From NCBI RefSeq assembly GCF_003254505.1, contig NZ_QFYP01000001.1, positions 1,782,001-1,846,000 on the forward strand: a stretch of 64,000 nt of DNA, given 5' to 3'. The notes under the pieces were generated by a model that saw only the letters and a program-made list of their open reading frames with translations, ran no database searches and was not told where the DNA came from. Shown here piece by piece: positions 8,395-14,900 of this stretch; the first letter of the stretch is position 1, and each line of letters begins with the position of its first letter. Source of the stretch: Phenylobacterium hankyongense. Its GTDB lineage: Bacteria > Pseudomonadota > Alphaproteobacteria > Caulobacterales > Caulobacteraceae. The translations under genes were made by a program, and so were the position numbers.

Positions 8395-8676
8395 ATGACA
8401 AATTTCCTGCTGCTCGTCCTTGAGGGCATTGTTGTCGTCACATCTGCAGCAATTCTTTGGAGCAGGCGGGGGCGGCACAAGACGCATAACCGACTTGTGG
8501 ATATGGGGGTCAGCGTATCCATCCCGATGTTCGTGATATTGTTCTTTCTCGTCGCGCTTGCGGGCGGCGGACCAATCTGGTCGATGATCGGAGGGTTGCT
8601 TGGCCCACTATCCGTCACATCTGCGCTGACGCCATTTGCGCTCACCAGGTATTATCTGGAGCGAATGAGGAAGTAA
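8395..8676 (+). CDS. Hypothetical membrane protein, AT-richer than its neighbours
   Basis: The product (93 residues from the ATG at 8395, or 102 from a GTG at 8368) is mostly hydrophobic, with about three membrane segments: one at the N-terminus, one around SIPMFVILFFLVAL, and a third ending near ALTPFALTRYY. It ends in a basic tail. I do not recognise the family. Codon choice (ATA, ACA, GCA, AAT, TTG) and base composition differ clearly from the surrounding GC-rich genes, which suggests recent acquisition. There is no clear ribosome site to decide the start. Confidence 0.55.
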   Translation: MTNFLLLVLEGIVVVTSAAILWSRRGRHKTHNRLVDMGVSVSIPMFVILFFLVALAGGGPIWSMIGGLLGPLSVTSALTPFALTRYYLERMRK

Positions 8677-8778
8677 TATTCCGCGCCCCCAGGGTGCGGA
8701 TCACCATCGCCCATCCACCGCCCTCGCGGGAGCATCGTCAGATGCCTCCCCGCCATTGATCTCCTGGTCAGCCACGAG

Positions 8779-8874
8779 CCTGCCGGCCTCGGCAAGTCAA
8801 GGACGGCGGCGCCGGCCGCCGCCGCGCCGCGGCGCGCACGCCGTGCGCGTCCTTGAGTTGCCGAGGCCGGCAGG
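8779..8874. repeat. 96-bp near-perfect palindrome
   Basis: Two 27-base arms (8779-8805 and 8848-8874) are reverse complements with a single mismatch. The 42-base centre is itself GC-rich and partly self-complementary, including runs such as GCCGCGCCGCGGCGCG. The whole block could form a long hairpin in RNA or a cruciform in DNA. It lies in the gap between the AT-richer membrane gene and the minus-strand DUF4917 cassette. It resembles a repetitive extragenic palindrome rather than a simple terminator, as no T-run follows. A second, smaller hairpin (arms 8905-8914 and 8920-8930, one bulge) lies just to the right. Confidence 0.85.
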
Positions 8875-8959
8875 CAGACTCGCCGCCATGAGATCCATGC
8901 CGAGGTCCGTCCCGACGAACGGGATCGGACGGAAGCCTATCCCCTGTCGCGGGGCGGTT

Positions 8960-9142
8960 TCATCGGCCAGCAATCAGCGCTGTAAGCACCCGCCGCATGT
9001 CTTCATGCTGCGGACTGTCCTTTGGCACGCTCCACCAAGTGTTATGCACGTGCCAATCGAGCCGCGCTCCGCGCAACCTGCGGCGGAAGGCCTTCGGATC
9101 GATCCCTGCGGATTTCGCCATGTCCACGGCGGTAACAAGCAT
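8960..9142 (-). CDS. Small putative DNA-binding protein in the DUF4917 cassette
   Basis: A 60-residue protein. The first half, VTAVDMAKSAGIDPKAFRRRLR, reads like a helix-turn-helix (helix, GID turn, recognition helix rich in Arg). The second half has the pattern WHVHNTWWSVPKDSPQHEDM, seen in small alphaproteobacterial proteins that give a short strand and then a final helix. It follows the DUF4917 gene by 31 bases on the same strand, so the two are probably co-transcribed. A role as a regulator of the cassette is inference. Its small size lowers certainty, but the composition looks like real coding sequence. Confidence 0.6.
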   Translation of the reverse strand: MLVTAVDMAKSAGIDPKAFRRRLRGARLDWHVHNTWWSVPKDSPQHEDMRRVLTALIAGR

Positions 9143-9173
9143 CCTCTGACCATAGCTCGAACTCGGTTCTGCG

Positions 9174-10193
9174 CTAGACGTCCCGTCCGCCGCGTCGTGG
9201 CTGCAGAACGCCGTCGGGTGCCCAGATCGGGCATTCGGCGGTGTTGAATAACCGAAGGTATAAGGGCGGCTGGCCGGCGCACTTCCGCTTCTCGGCCCAC
9301 GCCGCCGCTAGTTCATTTGCCCGGGCACCGCCATCGAGAGGCTTGTATACGCCGATGTAGACGGCCGCGGTGCCGGCACCAATTGCGTCGGTGATATGTT
9401 CGTCCACCTTGCTGAGGCTATGCCCGACGGTGAACAGCGCCGCTTCCGGATCGTCGAGGTGTTTGGCGAAGCGCTTGTTTACCTTTCTGAGATACGGATT
9501 TGCGCGGATGCTGTGCCGCTTCTCGGCGGAGGTCCCTTCAGACACAAACACCGGAAAATTGCCCCGCGCGATGTGAAGGCGCACCTGTCGCGGAAGATCG
9601 AGACCTTCCTGCCAGAGCAGCTTGTACTGCCGCATTATCGGCTTCAGACGCCCGATGTTCTCCTCGAAATGGTGCAGCGCGCCGTGGAGGTAGAACACGA
9701 AGGTCGTGTCCAAGAGGCCCTCGTGCCAAATGCCATCGTTGTCGAACCCGTCGTAGAGCTTCAGGCGGGTCTGACGCTGCATCAGCACCCAATAGAGGAA
9801 TAGGTCGTAGTTCGTGGTGAATACCCGGCCACGGCGAGGCTCGCGCACCCTTCCCGCAAAAGCCTCCAAAAACTGCCCGCAACTCTCACAGTCGGCTGGG
9901 CTTAGGAAACCGCGTCGGGGGTGAACCCGTCCGATAGCGGCCACAAGGCCCTTTCGGATTCTGATGCGATCTTCAGCGCTCTCCGCTGCCTCAAGAGCAG
10001 CCTCGAAGTTGGTGCCATGGCCGGCAAATAGTGGCTCTAGCGCGGCATCTCCCCGAACAGCCTCATCGTACAATCGATCGTAGGCGAAGCTTCGATGCTT
10101 GCTGATGCTAAAGCCATTGCCGAGCAGCAAGTGCCGTCGCTTGGCCTCCGTTTGCGCCTTTGCCTCGTCGAAGCTGATCCACTCCGGCTCCAT
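9174..10193 (-). CDS. DUF4917 family protein (SIR2-like fold)
   Basis: The 339-residue product matches what I know of DUF4917. GNGFSI at 25-30 is a nucleotide-binding loop, FTTNYD is at 125-130, YLHGAL at 168-173, FVSEGTSAEK at 216-225 and VGHSLSKVDEHI at 256-267. These blocks, in this order, are those of SIR2-like NAD-binding proteins, in which the Asn of TTNYD and the His of LHG are the catalytic pair for NAD cleavage. Several SIR2-like proteins act in phage defence by draining NAD, but DUF4917 itself has no established role that I know of. It sits between a small Cys-rich protein gene (18 bases upstream) and a small HTH-like gene (31 bases downstream). Confidence 0.8.
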   Translation of the reverse strand: MEPEWISFDEAKAQTEAKRRHLLLGNGFSISKHRSFAYDRLYDEAVRGDAALEPLFAGHGTNFEAALEAAESAEDRIRIRKGLVAAIGRVHPRRGFLSPADCESCGQFLEAFAGRVREPRRGRVFTTNYDLFLYWVLMQRQTRLKLYDGFDNDGIWHEGLLDTTFVFYLHGALHHFEENIGRLKPIMRQYKLLWQEGLDLPRQVRLHIARGNFPVFVSEGTSAEKRHSIRANPYLRKVNKRFAKHLDDPEAALFTVGHSLSKVDEHITDAIGAGTAAVYIGVYKPLDGGARANELAAAWAEKRKCAGQPPLYLRLFNTAECPIWAPDGVLQPRRGGRDV

Positions 10194-10211
10194 GCGGTGC
10201 AGTTTGCAGGC

Positions 10212-10529
10212 CTATGGTGGCGCTTCGCAATCCAAATCCCGATAGCAAAACCCGCACTGCCGGGTGCCCCACGGCGACCGCTCGGCGAACTCGCAGTCCG
10301 TCGGCGTCAGCCGCAGGAGGATGTCCACCAGGCCCTCGGTCGGCGGGAACCGCTCGCGCAGCTTCGCCAGCCGGACCTTGCCGGTGCGCGGGCACTTCGA
10401 GCAGTTGAAGCGCACGAACCCCTGGGCGTCGGCCCGCAGCTCGGCCAGCGGCCGCTGTGTCCGGTGCAGGCTGAAGTCGCGGTCGTGGATCGTCGGCTTG
10501 AACACCATGCCGGAACAAAAGCAGAACAT
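10212..10529 (-). CDS. Cys-rich (zinc-ribbon-like) hypothetical protein
   Basis: A 105-residue protein with a central CSKC pair (in VRFNCSKCPRTGKVRL) and a C-terminal set Cys...CGFCYRDLDC, a spacing that could hold one zinc ion. The middle (LAKLRERFPPTEGLVDILLRL) is helical. Similar small zinc-ribbon proteins occur in alphaproteobacteria without assigned function. The start may be the ATG at 10529 or one at 10508 that removes MFCFCSG. It is the first gene of a minus-strand run with the DUF4917 gene and diverges by 39 bases from the repeat protein gene at 10569, so promoters for both must fit in that small gap or inside the genes. Confidence 0.6.
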   Translation of the reverse strand: MFCFCSGMVFKPTIHDRDFSLHRTQRPLAELRADAQGFVRFNCSKCPRTGKVRLAKLRERFPPTEGLVDILLRLTPTDCEFAERSPWGTRQCGFCYRDLDCEAPP

Positions 10530-10568
10530 TTAGCGGCGCGCCAGTCACATCCGCGCTATCCTGCGCCC

Positions 10569-11468
10569 ATGGCCCCGCGCCCCTACGCCCAGACCCACCC
10601 GCACCTGCGGGCCGCGCTGTTGGCCCGCATCGCCGCCGGCGAGCTGCCGACCGCCGTCTGCGCCGAGCCGGGCATGCCCTGCTATGGCAGCGTCTACGCC
10701 TGGGCCCGCGCCGACCCGGCCTTCGGCGCGGCGCTGGCCGACGCGCGGCGCCGCGGCGCCTGGCGCCGCCGCTGGAGGTTCGACGAAGCCGCGGCCAAGG
10801 CGCTGCTCGCCCGCCTGGCCGCCGGCGAGCCGCTGACCGTCGTCCTGCGCGATCCGGCCATGCCCAGCCGCAACGTCGTGCGCCACTGGCGCGCCACCCA
10901 GGGCGAGTTCCAGGGCGAGGTGCACCGCCTGCTCGCCGCCCAGGACCGCGCCCGCAAGGCCCGCCACGGCCAAAGCCGCCACCGGCCGTGGGACGCGCGC
11001 CTCGCCGACCGCATCCTGGTCGCCGTCACCCGCGGCGCGCCGTTGCAGAAGCTGCTGACCGCCGACCCCGCGCTGCCCTGCCGCAACGTGCTGATCCGCT
11101 GGCGGCGCGAGCAGCCGGACTTCGACCAGGGCCTGCGGGCCGCGGTCGCGGTCGGCCAGCGCCGCCGCGGCCGCGCCGCCGCCGGCTGCACCCCGGCGCT
11201 GACGGAGCTCATCGTCGCGCGGATCCGCGAAGGCGCCTCGCTCGCCAGCCTCAGCCGCGAGCCGGACATGCCGAGCAAGGCGACGCTCTACGGCTGGATC
11301 GCCACCCGCCCCGACTTCGCCGGGGAGGTCATCAAGGCCTGCGAGGACCGCGAGGACTGGTATGGCGACCAGATGCTGATCGCCGCCGAGGCGGGCGACC
11401 CGGCGACCGCGCTCGCCCGCCGCCACGCCCGGCTGCAGAACCGGCCGGGACGGAAGTGGCGGACCTGA
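10569..11468 (+). CDS. Protein with four terminase-small-subunit-like HTH repeats
   Basis: The 299-residue product is built from four copies of a roughly 52-residue unit, at about 12-62, 75-128, 145-198 and 211-263. Each has the pattern: two helices with ARIAxGxPL, then a turn DPxMP(S/C), then a helix with W at its end (YAWARADPAF, VRHWRATQGEF, IRWRREQPDF, YGWIATRPDF). This is the homeodomain-like fold of phage small-terminase and related DNA-binding proteins; the last copy, which continues into DWYGDQML, is the closest to phage sequences. Four in tandem suggests binding to a repeated or long DNA site. There is no phage packaging gene nearby. Function unknown. Confidence 0.65.
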   Translation: MAPRPYAQTHPHLRAALLARIAAGELPTAVCAEPGMPCYGSVYAWARADPAFGAALADARRRGAWRRRWRFDEAAAKALLARLAAGEPLTVVLRDPAMPSRNVVRHWRATQGEFQGEVHRLLAAQDRARKARHGQSRHRPWDARLADRILVAVTRGAPLQKLLTADPALPCRNVLIRWRREQPDFDQGLRAAVAVGQRRRGRAAAGCTPALTELIVARIREGASLASLSREPDMPSKATLYGWIATRPDFAGEVIKACEDREDWYGDQMLIAAEAGDPATALARRHARLQNRPGRKWRT

Positions 11469-11495
11469 CCGGCCCGCCTCCGTTTGGCCCGCCCG

Positions 11496-11645
11496 CTAGA
11501 TCGAGCGTCGCCCGCGGACGAAGTGCAGGACCACCAGCACCACGGCGACCAGCAACAGCAGGTGGATCGCCGCGGTCGTGACGTGGAACGCCAGGAACCC
11601 GAGCAGCCACAGGACGAACACCACGATAGCGATTATTCCGAGCAT
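11496..11645 (-). CDS. Lmo0937 family small membrane protein
   Basis: A 49-residue protein that is almost entirely two hydrophobic helices (LGIIAIVVFVLWLLGFL and IHLLLLVAVVLVVLHFV) separated by AFHVTTAA and ending in RGRRSI. This is the Lmo0937 family pattern. The start at 11645 (MLGIIAI) is preferred to an upstream one that would add a soluble 20-residue leader. The family is often stress-induced in proteobacteria. A weak GGAAC-N17-CTTT motif lies upstream on this strand. No biochemical role is known. Confidence 0.75.
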   Translation of the reverse strand: MLGIIAIVVFVLWLLGFLAFHVTTAAIHLLLLVAVVLVVLHFVRGRRSI

Positions 11646-12104
11646 CTTCTGACCTTCTCCACCACGCCGCCCAACGGCGGCCAGGACCTCCAAAGCCGTC
11701 GCCAAGGCGAAGGTTCCAGGCCCGCCCGCGAAGCCGCCTCCCCCTTGCCGCGAGAGGGTTGGGAGAGGGGCGAGAGCTCGGGGCCAAGAAGCCCTCTCCC
11801 CCTTGCGGGGAGAGGGTTGGGAGAGGGGTCGCCAGCTCGGCTTTTCGGGGACAGGGCGGCGACCTCACAGCGGGCGCCCCCACCCCCAACCCCTCCCCGC
11901 AAGGGGGAGGGGAGCGCCTGAGCCCTCTCCGGTCGGGGGAGGGGAGCGCCGCAGAACCGCCCGCCGCCGCCCCCTTCTCCACGGCCAAGGTTGCCCACAA
12001 ACGGCCTTTTCTCCGCCCACAAGCAACCTTTTCCGCAGGGCTGTTTTCCCAGGTTGCAGCTCAGCAACGGGGCGGGGCCCCAGCCAGGGATGGAAGGAAC
12101 TACA
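11646..12104. other. Gene-free stretch rich in hairpin repeats
   Basis: This 459-base gap holds no convincing gene. From about 11738 to 11945 it contains four or more copies of a short G-rich palindrome, with the pattern CCCTCTCCC-N-GGGAGAGGG and its variants (for example around 11740-11775, 11803-11829 and 11893-11943). These are intergenic repeat modules like others in this window. The last 60 bases lead to the OmpA-like gene and carry its ribosome site (GGAAGGAAC). Confidence 0.7.
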
Positions 12105-12674
12105 ATGATCCAGCGGGCATCCAGCCTCTTCGTCGCAGGCGCAGCGCTCTTGGGCGTCGTCAGCCTCGGCGGGTGCGCCACCAAGAAGTACGTCAACGAG
12201 CAGGTGGGCGTCGTCTCCACCCATGTCGCCGAACACGACACCAAGCTCACCCAGCTTGACCAGACCACCCAGGACGCGCTCCAGCGGGCGACGGCGGCCG
12301 GCAAGCTGGCGGAGGGCAAGTTCGTCTATTCGATGGTGCTGTCCGACGACAGCATGAAGTTCCCGATTTCCAAGGCGGAGCTTTCGCCGGAGGCCACGGC
12401 CCGGCTCGACGCCTTCGTCGACAAGCTGAAGACCGACAACCGCAACGTCTATGTGGAGGTGCAGGGCCACACCGACGCCACCGGCCCGAAGGACTACAAC
12501 TACAAGCTCGGCGAACAGCGGGCGGAGGCCGTGCGCCGCTACCTGAACGAACACGGCGTGGCGCTGAACCGGATCGCCACCATCTCCTACGGCCCCGACG
12601 CGCCGGTCGCGCCGAACACCGACAAGGCCGGGCGCCAGGCCAACCGCCGCGTGGTGCTGATCGTCCTGGCCTGA
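12105..12674 (+). CDS. OmpA family lipoprotein
   Basis: The 189-residue product has a signal peptide ending in the lipobox SLGGCA, so it is a lipoprotein. A coiled stretch (residues about 25-70) follows, then an OmpA C-terminal domain (about 85-185) with the peptidoglycan-binding signature GHTDATG, NYKLGEQRAEAVRRYL and the final RQANRRV. It would tether the outer membrane to the cell wall. GGAAGGAAC before the ATG at 12105 fixes the start. It lacks the N-terminal beta-barrel of true OmpA and is closer to Pal/YiaD-like proteins. Confidence 0.88.
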   Translation: MIQRASSLFVAGAALLGVVSLGGCATKKYVNEQVGVVSTHVAEHDTKLTQLDQTTQDALQRATAAGKLAEGKFVYSMVLSDDSMKFPISKAELSPEATARLDAFVDKLKTDNRNVYVEVQGHTDATGPKDYNYKLGEQRAEAVRRYLNEHGVALNRIATISYGPDAPVAPNTDKAGRQANRRVVLIVLA

Positions 12675-12714
12675 GGCCTCGGCGAGGTCGCGGGTTCCGG
12701 TCGGGCGCGGGCGA

Positions 12715-13518
12715 ATGCGCTCGCCTTCGCCTGACAGGCCTCGCCGCAAGGCGAGGCGGCGCACCCTGGCCGGCGGGGCGCTGAGCCTCGCCGCGCACCT
12801 GGGCATGGTGGCGGCGGTGCTGACCGTGCGCGCCACGCCCCCGGCTGCGCCCGAGCCTGAGCCGATGGCGGTGGAGCTGGTCGCCCTGCCGCCGCCGCCG
12901 GTCATCACCCCGCCGCCCCCGGAGCCGGCGCCCCCCGCGCCGGCCCCGCCCCCGCCCTCGCCTGCGCCCCCGTCGCCGGCGCCTGCGGCGGCCAAGTCCC
13001 CCGCCGTCAAGCCGAAGCCGCGGCGCATTCCCGTGCGCCCGGCCGTCGCCCGCACCGACGTCCAGCCCGTGCCGGCCAGCGAAGGGCCGCCGGGCGATTC
13101 CGCCCCCGAGCTCAGCGCCGCCCAGCTCGCCTCGGCGGCCACCGCCGACTCCGGTCCGGGCGGCGGCGCCTGCAACATGACGCGGCGGCTGCAGGGGGCG
13201 CTGCGCAAGGACCCGCGCGTCCAGGCCGCCGTCGCCGAGGCCCACGCCGGCAAGGCGCTGATGGTCTGGAACGGCGACTGGGTCCGGCACACCGGCCAGG
13301 ACGGCAACGGCCTCGCCGCGGTGCGCGAGGCGATCATGTGGGAGGTGGGGTTCGCGCCCCAGGCCTGCCGCGCCGAGGCCATGCGCGGCCTGGTGCTGAT
13401 CTCGCTGGCCGACGGACCGGGCGCCCCGCGGCTGGTGGTCGGCGGCGGCTATTGGCGCTGGTCCGACCTGCTCGGCGCCGCCCCGCCCGGCGCCGGCCGC
13501 GCCTTCCGGCCCGGTTAG
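12715..13518 (+). CDS. TonB-like proline-rich membrane-anchored protein
   Basis: This 267-residue protein has a basic N-terminus, one membrane helix (about 19-40), and a long Pro/Ala/Glu-rich segment (about 42-95) like the periplasm-spanning part of TonB. After that comes a linker and a compact C-terminal region (about 150-260) with CNMTRRLQGALRKDP, ALMVWNGDWVRH and WRWSDLL. The C-terminal region is not a typical TonB domain and I do not recognise it by name, though its composition looks conserved. It could be an envelope-spanning structural or energy-coupling protein. The gene follows the OmpA-like gene by 40 bases and may share its transcript. Confidence 0.6.
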   Translation: MRSPSPDRPRRKARRRTLAGGALSLAAHLGMVAAVLTVRATPPAAPEPEPMAVELVALPPPPVITPPPPEPAPPAPAPPPPSPAPPSPAPAAAKSPAVKPKPRRIPVRPAVARTDVQPVPASEGPPGDSAPELSAAQLASAATADSGPGGGACNMTRRLQGALRKDPRVQAAVAEAHAGKALMVWNGDWVRHTGQDGNGLAAVREAIMWEVGFAPQACRAEAMRGLVLISLADGPGAPRLVVGGGYWRWSDLLGAAPPGAGRAFRPG

Positions 13519-13541
13519 GGCGGATCAGCTGTCACGAATCC

Positions 13542-14489
13542 TCACCCCCAGGGGCCGCGCCGCTCGCTCGAACCCCAGGGCCCGCGGCCCTCGTCCGTGG
13601 TCGGAACCGCGGTGGCGGCCGGCGCCCGTCCGGCCTTGCCCGCCAGCTGCATCAGCGCCGCCACCCGGTTCGGCGTCGCCGGGTGGGTGGAGAACAGGTT
13701 GTCGCCGATGCCGCCGGCCAGCGGGTTGATGATGAACAGGTGGCTGGTGGCCGGATTGCGCTCGGCGTCGTAGTTGCGCAGGCCGCCGCGGGCGTAGGCC
13801 TCGATCTTCTGCAGCGCCGCGGCCAGCGCCTCCGGGTCGCCGGAGATCTCCGCCCCGCCGCGGTCGGCCTCGTACTCGCGGGCACGGCTGATCGCCATCT
13901 GCACCAGGGCCGCGGCGATCGGCGCCAGCAAGGCCAGGACGATCGTGCCGATCAGGCCGCCCGGCCGGTCCCGGTCCCGGCCGCCGAAGAACATCGCGAA
14001 GTTGGCCAGCGCCGAGATCGCTCCGGCCAGGGTCGCGGTGATGGTCATGGTCAGGGTGTCGTGGTTCCTCACGTGCGTCAGCTCGTGGGCCATCACCCCG
14101 CGGATCTCGCGGCGGTCCAGCATCTGCAGCAGGCCGCGGGTGGCGGCGACCGCGGCGTGCTCCGGGTTGCGGCCGGTGGCGAAGGCGTTGGGCTGCTCCT
14201 GGTCGATCACGTAGACCCGCGGCCGCGGCAGGCCGGCGCGCGCCGCCAGCTCATGGACGTCGGCCACGTAGTTGCGGATCAGCGGCTCGGGACTGGTCTC
14301 GTCGACCGGCTGGGCGCGGTACATCGACAGCACGATCCGGTCGGCGTTCCAGTACCCGACCAGGTTCATCCCCGCCGCCATCAGCAGCGCCACCGCCATC
14401 CCGCCCGGCCCGCCGATCAGATACCCCGCGCCCACGAACAACGCCGTCAGCCCGGCCAGCAGCATGTAGGTGCGAAGGTGGTTGCGCAT
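13542..14489 (-). CDS. htpX: Zinc metalloprotease HtpX homologue
   Basis: HtpX is an inner-membrane M48 protease that degrades misfolded membrane proteins. The 315-residue product has two N-terminal membrane helices (about 8-45), the catalytic HELTH at 135-139, two more hydrophobic segments, and the third zinc ligand in [13 protein letters not shown]. Length and order match the family. Residues 285-315 form a low-complexity tail ([13 protein letters not shown]) not needed for activity. The gene is convergent with the TonB-like gene, with a 23-base gap. HtpX is heat-inducible in other bacteria; no such promoter is obvious here. Confidence 0.93.
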   Translation of the reverse strand: MRNHLRTYMLLAGLTALFVGAGYLIGGPGGMAVALLMAAGMNLVGYWNADRIVLSMYRAQPVDETSPEPLIRNYVADVHELAARAGLPRPRVYVIDQEQPNAFATGRNPEHAAVAATRGLLQMLDRREIRGVMAHELTHVRNHDTLTMTITATLAGAISALANFAMFFGGRDRDRPGGLIGTIVLALLAPIAAALVQMAISRAREYEADRGGAEISGDPEALAAALQKIEAYARGGLRNYDAERNPATSHLFIINPLAGGIGDNLFSTHPATPNRVAALMQLAGKAGRAPAATAVPTTDEGRGPWGSSERRGPWG

Positions 14490-14670
14490 GGTCCTCGTGG
14501 ATACTCGTCGCCCTTGTCCGGAATATGGAGATCGCCCACCGCCGCGTGAACCCTCGCTCCTCCCCTGCCCAGCGGGGGAGGGCGCGCGCGCTCCGCCGAA
14601 GAGCGGGTGGTGGAGGGGGCGCGGGCTCGCATTCCCCCTTCGGTCATCTGCGCGCCGCAGGCGCTATCTG

Positions 14671-14762
14671 TCCACGAACCACACGAACCACACCAACGGG
14701 CCGTGCGGCGGCTAGGCTCTGCCAGACGAACCTTCGTTCGTGTGGTTCGTGTGGTTCGTGGA
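14671..14762. repeat. Exact 23-bp inverted repeat with internal direct repeats
   Basis: The arms at 14671-14693 and 14740-14762 are perfect reverse complements. Each arm contains the unit CACGAACCA twice in tandem. The 46-base centre also includes GACGAACCTTCGTTCG, a related inverted sequence. It could form a cruciform or a strong RNA hairpin. No T-run follows, so a simple terminator is unlikely. Confidence 0.85.
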
Positions 14763-14778
14763 CCAGTTAAAAAGCGGC

Positions 14779-14896
14779 GCTGACCCCCTCCACCGCTTCG
14801 CGGTCCCCCTCCCCCAGAGGGGGAGGAACGAGGCGGGATAGTTGCTCCCCCTCTGGGGGAGCTGTCGGCGCAGCCGACTGAGGGGGTCCTCCGCGG
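14779..14896. repeat. Two-module intergenic hairpin repeat
   Basis: One module has the pattern ACCCCCTCCACCGC-TTC-GCGGTCCCCCTC followed by a CCCCCAGAGGGGG hairpin. The second has GCTCCCCCTCTGGGGGAGC followed by GTCGGCGCAGCCGAC and GAGGGGGTCC. The same two modules recur at about 35990, 39945, 43873 and 49864, always between genes and in either orientation. A shorter relative of the first module is at 14551-14625. Confidence 0.8.
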
Positions 14897-14900
14897 GGCC

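Larger units (their letters stand above)
14490..14900. other. Gene-free stretch with three repeat blocks
   Basis: No convincing gene lies in these 411 bases; short open frames here run through repeats. From left to right there is a G-rich repeat module at about 14551-14625, an exact 23-base inverted repeat at 14671-14762, and a two-module intergenic repeat at 14779-14896. The blocks are listed separately. Confidence 0.7.

Noticed and set aside
8905..8930. Small hairpin as a terminator of the minus-strand cassette
   Set aside because: The stem is good, but there is no T-run on either strand, so intrinsic termination is not supported.
8756..9247. Plus-strand open frame of 163 codons over the palindrome
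   Set aside because: It crosses the 96-bp palindrome and lies opposite the HTH-like gene and the end of the DUF4917 gene, with no recognisable motif.
10545..11426. Minus-strand open frame opposite the repeat protein gene
   Set aside because: The plus-strand product shows four homologous domain repeats; the minus-strand product shows only low-complexity sequence.
10569..11468. Part of a prophage, because of the terminase-like repeats
   Set aside because: No large terminase, portal, capsid, tail or integrase gene is near; neighbours on both sides are ordinary chromosomal genes.
14470..14770. Short open frames in the gap after htpX
   Set aside because: They run through the G-rich repeat module and the 23-bp inverted repeat and have no plausible protein features.
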